A stretch of DNA of 64,000 nt, taken from assembly GCA_038380435.1 (NCBI GenBank), contig JAWZYU010000019.1:33629801-33693800 (forward strand), written 5' to 3'. Below the pieces are notes generated by a model. The model was not told the DNA's origin and did not search any database. It saw only the letters and a program-made list of their open reading frames with translations. Made by a program: the position numbers and the translations under genes. The stretch is from Ryuthela nishihirai. Its lineage: Eukaryota; Arthropoda; Arachnida; Araneae; Heptathelidae. Below, one piece after another: positions 1-12,740 of the stretch; the stretch's first letter is position 1, and every line of letters begins with the position of its first letter.

Positions 1-487
1 AGTCATCAAAATTCAACGGGACGGCGCTTGAAGCGGGAGCGAGGGCACAAATCAGCAGGCAAGGGTGGCCACCATATCTTTAGCGGCAGTCTGTCGGCGT
101 CTCCGAACATCAGATCATCAAGGCGTCACTTTCCACCGTTTGTCAGATTATAGATCACTGTTACCATCTTAGAGCGACATATATATCAGAGCAACGAACT
201 TTTTTGGAGAAAGTCAGGAGTGCTCTCTTCGGAGCGGAACAACTCACGCTAGTAGTTGGGACCCCCCACTAGTGCTTCCCCCTATGACGTTGCGGCCACA
301 CCCACTTCCGGCCACGCCCCTTATTAATATTCACAACTGGCCATGACCCCTTATTAATATTCATAATTAATAATTCATAATTAATAATTCATAATTAAAA
401 ATAATTAATCCCTTCTTATTAAAAACCCTTTATTAAAAATTCCTCCCCTTTATTAAAAACCCCTTCCTTCACCCTTTTACCGTGCCA
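1..487. other. Outer flank of the inverted-repeat complex, no gene seen
   Basis: The first 240 bases are of mixed composition and match nothing I recognise. From about 320 the sequence becomes a run of short AT-rich motifs (repeated 'ttaataattcata' and 'ccccttattaaaaa'), which leads into the tandem repeats of arm A. This may be the true outer end of the arm A element, because no other copy in the window extends this far outward. Confidence 0.5.
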
Positions 488-880
488 CCATCTGGTGACT
501 ATGAGGAGTACTTAGAAAAACCCCCATTTTAGCTCTAATTTCCCAATTTTGACTCCCCCTTTATTAAACCCCCTTCCTCCTCCCCTTTAACCCCTGGCGC
601 CATCTGGTGACTATGAGGAGTACTATTCTTAGAAAAACCCTATTTTAACTCTAATTTCCCGATTTTTGACTCCTCTTTATTAAAAATTTCTCCCCCTTTA
701 TTAAAAAAACTCTTCCCCCTTAACCCCTGGCGCCATCTAGTGACTATTAGGAGTACTATTCTTAGAAAAACCTCTATTTTAGTCGTAATTATTCCCAGAC
801 TCCCTCATTAAAAACCCCTTATCAAAAGTTCCATCTCTTTATTAAAATTCCCTCCCCTTATCAAAAGTCCCCTTTATTAA
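488..880 (+). repeat. Subterminal tandem repeat, about 112-133 bp unit, three copies
   Basis: Units start near 488, 600 and 733. Each opens with 'ccatct(g/a)gtgactat', continues with a 'aggagtact...agaaaaac' block and a 'tctaatttccc'-like stretch, and ends in poly-pyrimidine/'ttattaaaa' spacers. The same set is found, mirrored, at both sides of the palindrome centre near 9421. Confidence 0.75.
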
Positions 881-1620
881 ACTTCACAAACTCCCACGGT
901 ATCCACGTTCGTTTTCCAAGTCCAACTAAACTTTGGGATGGCAACAATCGGTTGATGCAAGCCTCAGAATAATTGCAAAACTTTCGGTGGCAACCTCGCA
1001 CACAAAGGGATGATGCAAGTCTCTAAATAATTACAAAAGCAGCTCCTCACATAAAACCAACTCCCAAAGTTGTATATTCTATGTATTTATTCCTTATAAT
1101 TAAACACTTATCAAAACTGTCTCCTCCCCTCATTAAAAATTTAATCGGTGGCGTCCAATGAACATTTTACTACATCTCCTGTATTTAAAAAAAACTCTTC
1201 ACAAACTCCCTTGGTTTCTATCCTTTTACAAGTCCAATAAACTCTTTTTTGAATGGTGACACTCAAAATGCCTAATGCAAGTCTCTAAATAATTGCAAAA
1301 CCTTTGGTAGCAGTCACTCACATAAAATCAACTCCCAAAGTTGTATATTCCCTGTATTACCATTTTTTCCCTTAGTAATTAAACACTTATCTAAAACACT
1401 GCCCCTCATCATTAAAAACCCCTGGCCAACCCTTCATGTGGTAAATCAGTTTTTTCTAGGTGCATTTAATCGGTGTCATCCAATGTCCTGTATTTAAAAA
1501 AAATTCCTTCCCGACGCAGTGATTTGAACCCGCTACCTTGGTGTCCACATTCATCTGAAATTTGCCAAGTCCAGCTAAACTTTGGGTGGCAACCCCTCGC
1601 TGAATGGTTGATGCAATCCT
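881..1620 (+). repeat. Second tandem repeat in arm A, about 300-325 bp unit, about 2.4 copies
   Basis: Repeated landmarks in order are 'cacaaactccc', a 'caagtcca...taaact' block, 'gatgcaag', 'aaataattgcaaaa', 'atcaactcccaaag', 'aattaaacacttat' and 'atttaatcggtg' (at about 1139 and 1465). The third unit is partial and carries diverged versions of 'ccaagtccagctaaactttgg' and 'ggttgatgcaa'. Arms B and C carry the same organisation. Confidence 0.7.
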
Positions 1621-4039
1621 TGAACCAGGTCCCCGTATTTTGCGAGTTCGACCTTCACCAGAATAAGAACTATCCTGCAGTAACCGTCCTGCAGAAAATA
1701 AAAAAATACTATTGAGTGAAAAATTAATAAAAGGAAAAAAAATCTGATTTTATTCGTCATGATGAAAAATATTGAAGGGTAATAGGGTCTGGCGACGTAA
1801 AAGACTCCAGCGTTTGGTACGGACCACGTTTTATTGATGGATGAATCTTGGATCTGTGCTACTTTCATGTCAGGTCTTACAACATGATAACCCACTCGCA
1901 GCCTTGACCGATGCTTTAGAACCCGAAATTTTTGCAAGTTCAGAGACGGTTCTCCCCATTCCCAATTCTACCCTTTATCAGCGTTTCAATGTACCCCATG
2001 AAGACTTTTGAGATTATGCACCTTAAACCTTCAAGACTTGAGCATATTAGTCTCCAATGGGGTGATGCCTTCAGATATTTGTGCTTCCGTGTCAGGACGT
2101 CTTGGAAAGTGGTTTTACGTTTGTCTCAATTCATTACTCTCCGTAAGTATATCCATTACGCGACATGGTTTAAAAATACTTATTACCGGTGTACCCTCAG
2201 TACATGATGCATTGGAAGTAACACTACTCGAAGAAAAATCAGCTATGGGAGTAATCATTAATCTACAAACGCTTTCATAGGTTGTAAAAATCATCTCTTC
2301 CACCGTTTGTCGGTGAATGTGAGACGCTAATGAAATTTGCATTGCGGCGTCAGTTACAAGCTTTACAAAGTCAGTTGTTTTCATCGGGTAAATTCTGTAA
2401 AGACTATGCGGAAGATTGTTATAGAAAGTAAGCCATGCTAAAAATAGAATTTATACGTTTCCGCTTGCGAAAAAAATTTTAGTTCCAACACGAATGCACG
2501 TTAAAGGGGACAAGAGTCAAATACACTAACCTACTATAAAAAAAAATACATAAGTCTCACTCGAACGTACCCTTCTCATCATACCTGAGCTAATCCATCG
2601 AAATGAGACAGCTTTGGCACAACATAAAAATCCACCTAACTAAAAAAGTACAAACCTCACCAATGAGCTTTGGATACTTATTACTGTTCAGTCACACCGG
2701 TGAAAAGGAATTTTTCCCTTCTGCTGAAAAGCACCACTGATATACCTTTCATGCAAAAGACTTAGTGATCGCGAACGGTTCGATCAGCGAAGGATTCCCA
2801 CACCCACACGTGCAACAGCCCCCCAACCACGAGACTGAACAGTGAATTGTGCGTTTAATAGTCAACCGAATAAGACCTTTTCACAAACGCAGGCATATCT
2901 CGAGAATTCACAGTGATTGTAAAGAAATGCAGGGAGACATGCGCACAGGCTTCCCTCCCGTGATAAAATGTCACGGGTCAACTCAAGTGCTGACCTATGG
3001 AGAGCTGATAACCGAAACATGTCTAATTTCTTCTGAGAACCGCTCAGTGCTTTATCTTCCTCGAGGGTGCCCTAATGAGAAAGTTAAATAATGACATGAC
3101 GAAATGCAGCAATTCAAAATAAGGGATTCTTCTGCCGATTCACGTAATCTGCTGAAATGACACATCACGGCAACAAGCTGGTCAGCTGGTGACGTAAAAA
3201 GGTCACAGACCACTCGCCCACGCCACTAGCTCCGACCTATGAAAAGCTGATAAGTCGATGCGAAAGATATGTTACTCATCCTTTACTTGTGAGAACCGCT
3301 CGTGCCTTTATCTTCCTCAAAGATCGTTTGAACAAAGTTAAATAATTACTGTTTCCTGTCTAAATGCTGCATTTTATCAGGTCAAAGTGGGCTCCATGTA
3401 TGCTGCCTTCGGATCTTTTGGCTGTACACAGCAGTTTTTGAAACTGCAAGCGGTCAGCTGATTTTACAAGTTCAAAATCGCCTTATACTGTTCATCACAA
3501 TTAAAGAAAATATGTTTACAGGGAGAATATGGTTTGACCTCGTACATTAGAAAGGGAACATACAGAAAATTGTTAACTGGCACTCTCTATCCTCATAAGA
3601 AATTGTGGCGTATAATTCAGCATAAAATCTTAATACGAGTTTCGCAAAATGTGTAAAAATCCCAGTGTGATCTAAAGTAATACGAAGAGCATTATTCCCC
3701 TGCGTCCTTTGTTAGGCGATAACGTTAACATCCACGAATTTTCAAATGACATTTGGGGTAGTTATCACTTAAGTTTCAACTTTTATTTTTTTCCAACCAC
3801 GATAATGCACCATTTCTGTGGAACAGTTCGCTGGTGACTTCCATGCAAAAAATGGTGCAGGGGGCGATCTTTCTCACACTTGCGATATGACCATGCACTT
3901 TGGTAAAAACAAATCTAGTTCATGCATTTCCCATAGACAATAAAGATTTGAACTAAAAAGTCATTAAAACCGTGAATGGACTGATCTGATTGATAAAAAT
4001 ATGTGAAACGTAATGTACTGAGCTTGAGGGTTGAGAACA

Positions 4040-5567
4040 TTAATATAGACAGGGATTGACTTCCACACCTGTTTTCTCTATACTATCATAAATTGAGAAA
4101 CCTCGATGCTTGAGAAATGATTCATTTAACTATCAAAGATGAATAGACCTCTGTAAAGTTTAATTCTCCACACAGTCTTCTGAGTTCATTCTGCTGTAGA
4201 TGTCTAATTCTGTCAGGATCACAAGGGATGTTTTACACATTCAATCAAGGACTTTCCCTTTTTCTGACATTCGTTAATCAAAGTGTCTATCTACAAAAGA
4301 TACTACGCATCAGAATTAATGACTTATCATTACACCGACAAACTACCTATCTGGTTCACATGTTGTGTAAGCATTTAGAATGAAAAACTGATTGCAAGTT
4401 TGTTTCACTGTCATAGAGATAAACTAACTCTTCAGATGCATGTTTCTCATTATGTATTCTTTGCTTTCTCTCATACAATACCCCTACCTCAAACACTGAT
4501 ACATCTACCACCTATGTGTATATTTACTTTCATAGCACCATTTGCCGAAAAAGGTAAAATCGCAAGCATCTGAGTCAGATTATTATTTTTTCCATATATC
4601 TGCTAATTCTTTACGTTGAAAATCTCACAATAGCCTGAAATGGACAGTACTTTACCTCCGATACAGCTATAAGTTATGATGGCCAACAGATTTAAATCTA
4701 TCTCATAGACAGTAGGTTAGTTACTTCTGATCCAACAAAGCCAAGGTTTGAGATCCATAGTAAGACATGAACGTTTGTGTTGTTTTCCTGCCAAGATCCC
4801 GACATCCTCTCACCACTTCTACGGGGTCGTATGAAAAAATCCTGTAACTGTTACGACATTAGCTGCGTGAAGGCGTATTTATTTTTAAAGAAAATATACA
4901 CTAATTTCAGACTCGCTAGCTAGAGAACGATATATTAACTTGCTAAAGTTTGATTTTAACGATCAGATAGTGTATATATCACCACTTTTTTGGTTCATAG
5001 TAATAACTTCCAACTTTTAAAGGAAATATTGTCTCATTATAAGCGATTTCATACAAAGAGGTACGCACTCTATGCTTCACATTTAAATCTATAGTGATAA
5101 CGATCACTACCAATGGAACACATCTGTGAAAAAACACGTTATGATCGGGTTTGAGAAAGATTTTTAGCCCATGGGGGTGTTGCACTGCAGGAAAGCACAT
5201 CATCTTTGATATCAGAACCTACATGAAAGTTATACTGTTTGGGTTTGAGAAAGATTCTTTGGTTCACAGAACACCGCATTACATAAAGCACACTGTTTTG
5301 TGCTTATGCCTGTCTGTATGTCTGTTTCTCTGTGTGTGTGTGTTTGTGTCTATGTGTAAATATGTATGTTTCTACGAAATGTGTGTACGTGTAGGTGTGT
5401 GCATATATGTCAAGATGTAACTGTGTCTTCATGTTTGTTTCTCTCTCGGTGTGTGTGTGTGTTTTTCAGTGAATCGTGTATGTGTGCGTGTGTTTTTCAG
5501 TGAATCGTGTATGTGTGCGTATGTGTATGTATGTTCATGTATATTAATATGTTTATTTCTCTACATG
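4040..5567. other. Loop between arms A and B, non-coding
   Basis: This is single-copy sequence within the window, about 1.5 kb. It lacks any long ORF or recognisable protein. From about 5285 to 5545 it becomes a low-complexity TG/TATG-rich stretch. That stretch includes a 33-34 bp direct repeat around 5465-5520 ('tttttcagtgaatcgtgtat' twice). A shorter duplication ('gggtttgagaaagatt') occurs at about 5148 and 5240. If A and B are terminal inverted repeats of one element, this is its interior, and it encodes no transposase. Confidence 0.6.
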
Positions 5568-8500
5568 TGTTCTCAACACTCAAGCTCAGTATATTACGTT
5601 TCACATATTTTTATCAATCAGTCCATTCACGGTTTTAATGACTTTTTAGTTCAAATCTTTATTGTCTATGGGAAATGCACGAACTAGGTTTGTTTTTACC
5701 AAAGTGCATGGTCATATCGCAAGTGTGAGAAAGATCGCCCCCTGCACCATTTTTTGCATCGAGTCACCAGCGAACTGTTCCACAGAAATGTTGCATTATC
5801 GTGGTTGGAAAAAAATAAAAGTTGAAACTTAAGTGATAACTACCCCAAATGTCATTTGAAAATTCGTGGATGTTAACGCTATCCCCTAACAAAGGACGCA
5901 GGGGAATAATGGTCTTCGTATTACTTCAGATCACACTGGGATTTTTACACATTTTGCGAAACTCGTATTAAGTTTTTATGTTGAATTATACGCCACAATT
6001 TCTTATGAGGATAGAGAGTGCCAGTTAACAATTTTCTGTATGTTCCCTTTCTAATGTACGAGGTCAAACCATATTCTCCCTGTAACCATATTTTCTTTAA
6101 TTGTGATGAACAGTATAAGACGACCTTGAACTTGTAAAATCAGCTGACCGCTTGGAGTTTCAAAAACCGCTGTGTACATCCAAAAGATCCGAAGGCAGCA
6201 TACATGGAGCCCCCTTTGACCTGATGAAATGCAGCATTTAGACAGGAAACAGTAATTATTTAACTTTGTTCAAAAGATCTTTGAGGAAGATAAAGGCACG
6301 AGCAGTTCTCACAAGTAAAGGATGAGTAATATATCTTTCGCATCTACTTATCAGCTTTTCATAGGTCAGAGCTAGAGGCGTGGGCGAATGGTCCGTGACC
6401 TTTTTACGTCACCAGCTGACCAGCTTGTTGCCGTGATGTGTCATTTCAGCAGATCTCGTGAATCAGCAGAAAAATCCCTTATTTTGAATTGCTGCATTTC
6501 GTCATGTCGTTATTTAACTTTCTCATTATGGCACCCTCGAGGAAAATAAAGCACTGAGCGGTTCTCACAAGAAATTAGACATGTTTCGGTTATCAGCTTT
6601 CCATATGTCAGCACTTGAGTTGACCCGTGACATTTTATCACTGGAGGGCCGCCTGTGCACATGTCTCCCTGCATTTCTTTACAATCACTGTTAATTCTCG
6701 AGATGTGTCTGCGTTTGTGAATAGGTCTTATTCGGTTGACTATTAAACGCACAATTCACTGTTCGGTCTCGTGGTTGGGGGACTGCTGCACGTGTGGGTG
6801 TGGGAATCCTTCGCTGATCGAACCGTTCGCGATCATTAGGTCTTTTGCATGAAAGGTATACGAGCGGCGCTTTTCAGCACAAGGGAAAAATCCGTTTTCA
6901 CCAGTGTGACTGATCATTCTCATTTCGATGGATTAGTTCTCTTATGATGAGAAGGGTACGTTCGAGTGAGACTTATGTATTATTTTTTATAGTAGGTTAG
7001 TGTATTTGACTCTTGTCCCCTATTAACGCGCATTCGTGTTGGAACTAAAAATTTTTTCGCAAGCGGAAACGTATGAATTCTGTTTTTATCATGGATTACT
7101 TTCTATAACAGTCTTCCGTGTAGTCTTTACAGAATTTACTCTATGAAAACAACTGACCTTCTAAAGCTTCTAACTGACACTGCAATGCGAATTTCATTAG
7201 CGTCTACACGTTCGCCGATAAACGGTGGAAGAGACGAATTTTACAAACTGTGAGAGCGTTTGTAGATTAATGTTGCGCCGAAGCTTTTTCATTTCGATGG
7301 ATTAGCTCTGTTATGATGAGAAGGGTACGTTCGAGTGAGACATGTATTATTTTTTATAGTAGGTTAGTGTATTTGACTCTTGTCCCGTATTAACGCGCAT
7401 TCGTGTTGGAACTAAAAATTTTTTCGCAAGCGGAAACGTATGAATTCTATTTTTAGCATGGAGTACTTTCCATAACAATCTTCCACGTAGTCTTTACAGA
7501 ATTTACCCGATGAAACAACTGAACTTGTAAAGCTTGTAACTGACGCCGCAATGCGAATTTCATTAGCGTCTACACGTTCGCCGATAAATGGTGGAAGATA
7601 CGATTTTTACCAACTGTGAGAGCCTTTGTAGATTAATGGTTACTCCCAAAGCTGATTTTTCTTCGAGTAACGTTACTTCGAATGCATCATTTACTGAGGA
7701 TACACCGGTAATAAGTATTTTTAAACCATGTCGTGTAATGGATATACTTATGGAGAATAATGAATTGAGACAAACGTAAAACCACTTTCCAAGACGTCCT
7801 GACGTGGAAGCACAGATATCTGAAGGCATCACCCCATTGGAGACTAATACGCTCAACTCTTGAAGGTTTAGGGCGCATAATTTCAAAGTCTACATGGGGT
7901 ACATTGAAATGCTGACATATCATAAAGGGTAGAATTGGGAATGGGGAGAACCGTCCCTGGACTGGTAAAAATTTCGGATTACAATGCAGCGGTCAAGGTT
8001 GCGAGTGGGTTTTCATGTTGTAAGACCCAACATGAAAGCAGCACAGATCCAAGATTCATCCGTCAATAAAACGTGGTCCGTACCGAACGCTGGGGTCTTT
8101 TAGGTCGCCAGACCCTATTACCCTTCAATATTTTTCATCATAACGAATAAAATCAGATTATTTTTTTTTCCTTTTATTAATTTTTCACTCAATAACATTT
8201 TTTCATTTTCTGCGGGACAGTTACTGCAGGATAGTCCTTATTCCAGTGAAGCTCGAACTCGCAAAATATGGGACCTGGTTCAAGGATTGCATCAACCATT
8301 CAGCGAGGGGTTGCCACCCATAGTTTAGCTGGACTTGGCAAATTTCAGATGAACATGGACACCAAGGTAGCAGGTTCAAATCACTGCGTCAGGAAGGAAT
8401 TTTTTTTTTTAAATACAATACGTTGGATGACACCGATTAAATGTGTCTAGAGAAAACTGATTTACCACGTGAAGGATCGGCCAGAGGTTTTTAATGATCG

Positions 8501-9421
8501 GGGGTGGTGTTTTGGATAAGTGTTTAATTACTAAGGAATAAAAATGGGTGATACATGGAATATACAACTTTGGGAGTTGATTTTATGTGAGTGACTGCTA
8601 CCGAAAGTTTTGCAATTATTTAGAGACTTGCATTAGGCATTCTGAGTGTCACCATTCAAAAAGAGTTTAGTGGACTTGTAAAAGGATAGAAACCAAGGGA
8701 GTTTGTGATGAGTTTTTTAAATACAGGAGATGTACTAAAATGCGCATTGGATGCTACCGATTAAATTTTAATGAGGGAGGGAGACAGTTTTGTTAAGTGT
8801 TTAATTAATAAGGAATAAATACATAGAATATACAGCTTTGGGAGTTGATTTTATGTGAGGAGCTGCTTTTGTAATTATTTAGAGACTTGCAAAATCCCTT
8901 TCTGCCCGTGGTTGCCACCCAAAGTTTTGCAATTATTCTGAGGCTTGCATCAACCGATTGTTGCCATACCAAAATTTAGTTGGACTTGGAAAACGAACGT
9001 GGATACCGTGGGAGTTTGTGAAGTTTAATAAAGGGGACTTTTGATAAGGGGAGGGAATTTTAATAAAGGGGTGGAACTTTTGATAAGGGGTTTTTAATGA
9101 GGAGGGAGTCTGGGAATAATTACGACTGAAATAGAGGTTTTTCTAAAAATAGTACTCCTCATATTCACTAGATGGCGCCAGGGGTTAAAGGGGAAAGGGT
9201 TTTTAACAAAGGGGGAGAAATTTTTAATAAAGTGGGAGTCAAAAATCGGGATATCTGGGTTAAAATAGGGTTTTTCTAAGAATAGTACTCCTCATAGTCA
9301 CCAGATGGTGCCAGGGGTTAAAAGGGGGAAGGAAGGGGTTTTAATAAATGGGGGAGTCAAAATCGGGAAATTAGAGCTAAAATAGGAGTTTTTCTAAATA
9401 CTCCTCATAGTCACCAGATGG
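5568..9421 (-). repeat. Arm B of the giant inverted-repeat element
   Basis: This is the inverted partner of arm A (inner edge 'tgttctcaac' at 5568) and the mirror image of arm C. It is about 300 bp longer than A because a 369 bp block is tandemly duplicated (6921-7289 and 7290 onward), partly offset by a short stretch present only in A near 2610-2685. Its outer edge runs 'ctcctcatagtcaccagatgg' into the palindrome centre, which corresponds to the 'ccatctggtga' at the start of arm A. Confidence 0.85.
6921..7600. repeat. 369 bp tandem duplication inside arm B
   Basis: The block starting 'catttcgatggattag' at 6921 starts again at 7290, and the following several hundred bases agree closely. Arm C carries the same two copies in mirror orientation (about 11240-11920). 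Arm A has a single copy (about 2290-2605). So the duplication predates the B/C inversion but is not ancestral to all arms, or was lost from A. Confidence 0.8.
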
Positions 9422-9432
9422 TTTAATAAAGG

Positions 9433-12261
9433 CTATGAGGAGTATTTAGAAAAACTCCTATTTTAGCTCTAATTTCCCGATTTTGACTCCCCCATTTATT
9501 AAAACCCCTTCCTTCCCCCTTTTAACCCCTGGCACCATCTGGTGACTATGAGGAGTACTATTCTTAGAAAAACCCTATTTTAACCCAGATATCCCGATTT
9601 TTGACTCCCACTTTATTAAAAATTTCTCCCCCTTTGTTAAAAACCCTTTCCCCTTTAACCCCTGGCGCCATCTAGTGAATATGAGGAGTACTATTTTTAG
9701 AAAAACCTCTATTTCAGTCGTAATTATTCCCAGACTCCCTCCTCATTAAAAACCCCTTATCAAAAGTTCCACCCCTTTATTAAAATTCCCTCCCCTTATC
9801 AAAAGTCCCCTTTATTAAACTTCACAAACTCCCACGGTATCCACGTTCGTTTTCCAAGTCCAACTAAATTTTGGTATGGCAACAATCGGTTGATGCAAGC
9901 CTCAGAATAATTGCAAAACTTTGGGTGGCAACCACGGGCAGAAAGGGATTTTGCAAGTCTCTAAATAATTACAAAAGCAGCTCCTCACATAAAATCAACT
10001 CCCAAAGCTGTATATTCTATGTATTTATTCCTTATTAATTAAACACTTATCAAAACTGTCTCCCTCCCTCATTAAAATTTAATCGGTAGCATCCAATGCG
10101 CATTTTAGTACATCTCCTGTATTTAAAAAACTCATCACAAACTCCCTTGGTTTCTATCCTTTTACAAGTCCACTAAACTCTTTTTGAATGGTGACACTCA
10201 GAATGCCTAATGCAAGTCTCTAAATAATTGCAAAACTTTCGGTAGCAGTCACTCACATAAAATCAACTCCCAAAGTTGTATATTCCATGTATTACCCATT
10301 TTTATTCCTTAGTAATTAAACACTTATCCAAAACACCACCCCCGATCATTAAAAACCTCTGGCCGATTATTCACATGGTAAATCAGTTTTCTCTAGACAC
10401 ATTTAATCGGTGTCATCCAACGTCCTGTATTTTAAAAAAAAAATTCCTTCCTGACGCAGTGATTTGAACCTGCTACCTTGGTGTCCATGTTCATCTGAAA
10501 TTTGCCAAGTCCAGCTAAACTATGGGTGGCAACCCCTCGCTGAATGGTTGATGCAATCCTTGAACCAGGTCCCATATTTTGCGAGTTCGAGCTTCACTGG
10601 AATAAGGACTATCCTGCAGTAACTGTCCTGCAGAAAATGAAAAAATGTTATTGAGTGAAAAATTAATAAAAGGAAAAAAAAATAATCTGATTTTATTCGT
10701 TATGATGAAAAATATTGAAGGGTAATAGGGTCTGGCGACCTAAAAGACCCCAGCGTTCGGTACGGACCACGTTTTATTGACGGATGAATCTTGGATCTGT
10801 GCTGCTTTCATGTTGGGTCTTACAACATGAAAACCCACTCGCAACCTTGACCGCTGCATTGTAATCCGAAATTTTTACCAGTCCAGGGACGGTTCTCCCC
10901 ATTCCCAATTCTACCCTTTATGATATGTCAGCATTTCAATGTACCCCATGTAGACTTTGAAATTATGCGCCCTAAACCTTCAAGAGTTGAGCGTATTAGT
11001 CTCCAATGGGGTGATGCCTTCAGATATCTGTGCTTCCACGTCAGGACGTCTTGGAAAGTGGTTTTACGTTTGTCTCAATTCATTATTCTCCATAAGTATA
11101 TCCATTACACGACATGGTTTAAAAATACTTATTACCGGTGTATCCTCAGTAAATGATGCATTCGAAGTAACGTTACTCGAAGAAAAATCAGCTTTGAGAG
11201 TAACCATTAATCTACAAAGGCTCTCACAGTTGGTAAAAATCGTATCTTCCACCATTTATCGGCGAACGTGTAGACGCTAATGAAATTCGCATTGCGGCGT
11301 CAGTTACAAGCTTTACAAGTTCAGTTGTTTCATCGGGTAAATTCTGTAAAGACTACGTGGAAGATTGTTATGGAAAGTACTCCATGCTAAAAATAGAATT
11401 CATACGTTTCCGCTTGCGAAAAAATTTTTAGTTCCAACACGAATGCGCGTTAATACGGGACAAGAGTCAAATACACTAACCTACTATAAAAAATAATACA
11501 TGTCTCACTCGAACGTACCCTTCTCATCATAACAGAGCTAATCCATCGAAATGAAAAAGCTTCGGCGCAACATTAATCTACAAACGCTCTCACAGTTTGT
11601 AAAATTCGTCTCTTCCACCGTTTATCGGCGAACGTGTAGACGCTAATGAAATTCGCATTGCAGTGTCAGTTAGAAGCTTTAGAAGGTCAGTTGTTTTCAT
11701 AGAGTAAATTCTGTAAAGACTACACGGAAGACTGTTATAGAAAGTAATCCATGATAAAAACAGAATTCATACGTTTCCGCTTGCGAAAAAATTTTTAGTT
11801 CCAACACGAATGCGCGTTAATAGGGGACAAGAGTCAAATACACTAACCTACTATAAAAAATAATACATAAGTCTCACTCGAACGTACCCTTCTCATCATA
11901 AGAGAACTAATCCATCGAAATGAGAATGATCAGTCACACTGGTGAAAACGGATTTTTCCCTTGTGCTGAAAAGCGCCGCTCGTATACCTTTCATGCAAAA
12001 GACCTAATGATCGCGAACGGTTCGATCAGCGAAGGATTCCCACACCCACACGTGCAGCAGTCCCCCAACCACGAGACCGAACAGTGAATTGTGCGTTTAA
12101 TAGTCAACCGAATAAGACCTATTCACAAACGCAGACACATCTCGAGAATTAACAGTGATTGTAAAGAAATGCAGGGAGACATGTGCACAGGCGGCCCTCC
12201 AGTGATAAAATGTCACGGGTCAACTCAAGTGCTGACATATGGAAAGCTGATAACCGAAACA
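9433..12261 (+). repeat. Arm C, truncated direct copy of arm A
   Basis: This copy is in the same orientation as arm A and covers the part of the arm corresponding to A 499-3019 plus the extra 369 bp block. It ends abruptly at 12261 within the region equivalent to the short ORF at 2849-3091. It holds the ORFs at 10920-11156 and 10957-11280, which overlap in two different frames and are mirrored in B. Neither resembles a known protein, and the overlap argues against coding. Confidence 0.85.
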
Positions 12262-12740
12262 AAAATAAGGACGGGAAGGACGATTATACGATGAAGTGAA
12301 ATTGGCCACAGAATCAAAGGTGATCCAACAGGGGGAAAAATGAGCATTATAGTTAAAAAAAAAGAAATATTCCTTCAAGCAGCTGCTTGCTACCGAGATC
12401 TGACAGGAGATCCCCAGTTAAAGGGAGACCACACAAATAAAGGGAACTCTATGGTTAAAGTAGGTCCCGTAACTAAAGAGAAGCCCTCAGATAAAGAGAA
12501 GTCAAAGAGTTCAAATCCTGGCAGTTGAAGTGGTCCTGCAGTTAAAAGGCACCCTTTTAAGGAGACCCAGCCGTTAAAGGAAGACTCTGCATTAAAAGGA
12601 AAACCCTCACAGTAAAATGGAATTTGAGAGTCTGTATTTAAAGGGAACCCCTCGATTAGAGGAAGATCTCGGAATGATCAAAAACAGATCCCACAATTAA
12701 AGGGGAAGTATAAAATTTAAAGCGACCTCGCAATTAAAGG
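12262..12740. repeat. Degenerate short tandem repeat, 'aaaggggacccc' type
   Basis: A purine-rich stretch in which variants of 'gttaaaggagaccc' recur every 20-30 bases, too diverged for exact unit calling. It begins right beside the distal breakpoint of arm C and contains no convincing gene. Confidence 0.45.

Larger units (their letters stand above)
488..4039 (+). repeat. Arm A of a giant inverted-repeat element
   Basis: This segment recurs in inverted orientation at 5568-9421 (arm B), and its outer part (499-3019) recurs in direct orientation at 9433-12261 (arm C). Matching landmarks are the 'ctatgaggag' motif at 499, the short ORF around 2849-3091 (about 85-90% like its partner at 6510-6752) and the inner edge ending in 'gttgagaaca'. 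A is clearly more diverged from B and C than those are from each other. The arm carries two nested sets of tandem repeats near its outer end and no recognisable transposase. Long arms built from subterminal repeats recall Foldback or Galileo-type DNA elements; that comparison is inference. Confidence 0.85.
6582..12261. repeat. 5.7 kb near-perfect palindrome (arms B/C)
   Basis: The reverse complement of 6582-9410 aligns end to end with 9433-12261. Both arms are exactly 2,829 bp measured from the centre at 9421/9422 to the distal breakpoints, so there is no net length difference. The centre is a 22 bp spacer (9411-9432) between 'ctcctcatag' and 'ctatgaggag'. Differences seen by eye are scattered single-base substitutions (for example around 7645/11198, 8217/10626 and 8415/10428). 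The distal breakpoint of C is sharp: after 'accgaaaca' at 12261 the sequence leaves the repeat, while B continues into the rest of the arm. Confidence 0.9.

Noticed and set aside
5285..5545. TG-rich ORFs with Cys/Val periodicity (5151-5420, 5451-5687)
   Set aside because: They encode a TG/TATG simple-sequence tract; no gene.
488..12261. Polinton/Maverick or integrated viral element as explanation for the long inverted repeats
   Set aside because: No DNA polymerase, integrase, ATPase or capsid-like ORF is present in the arms or loop.
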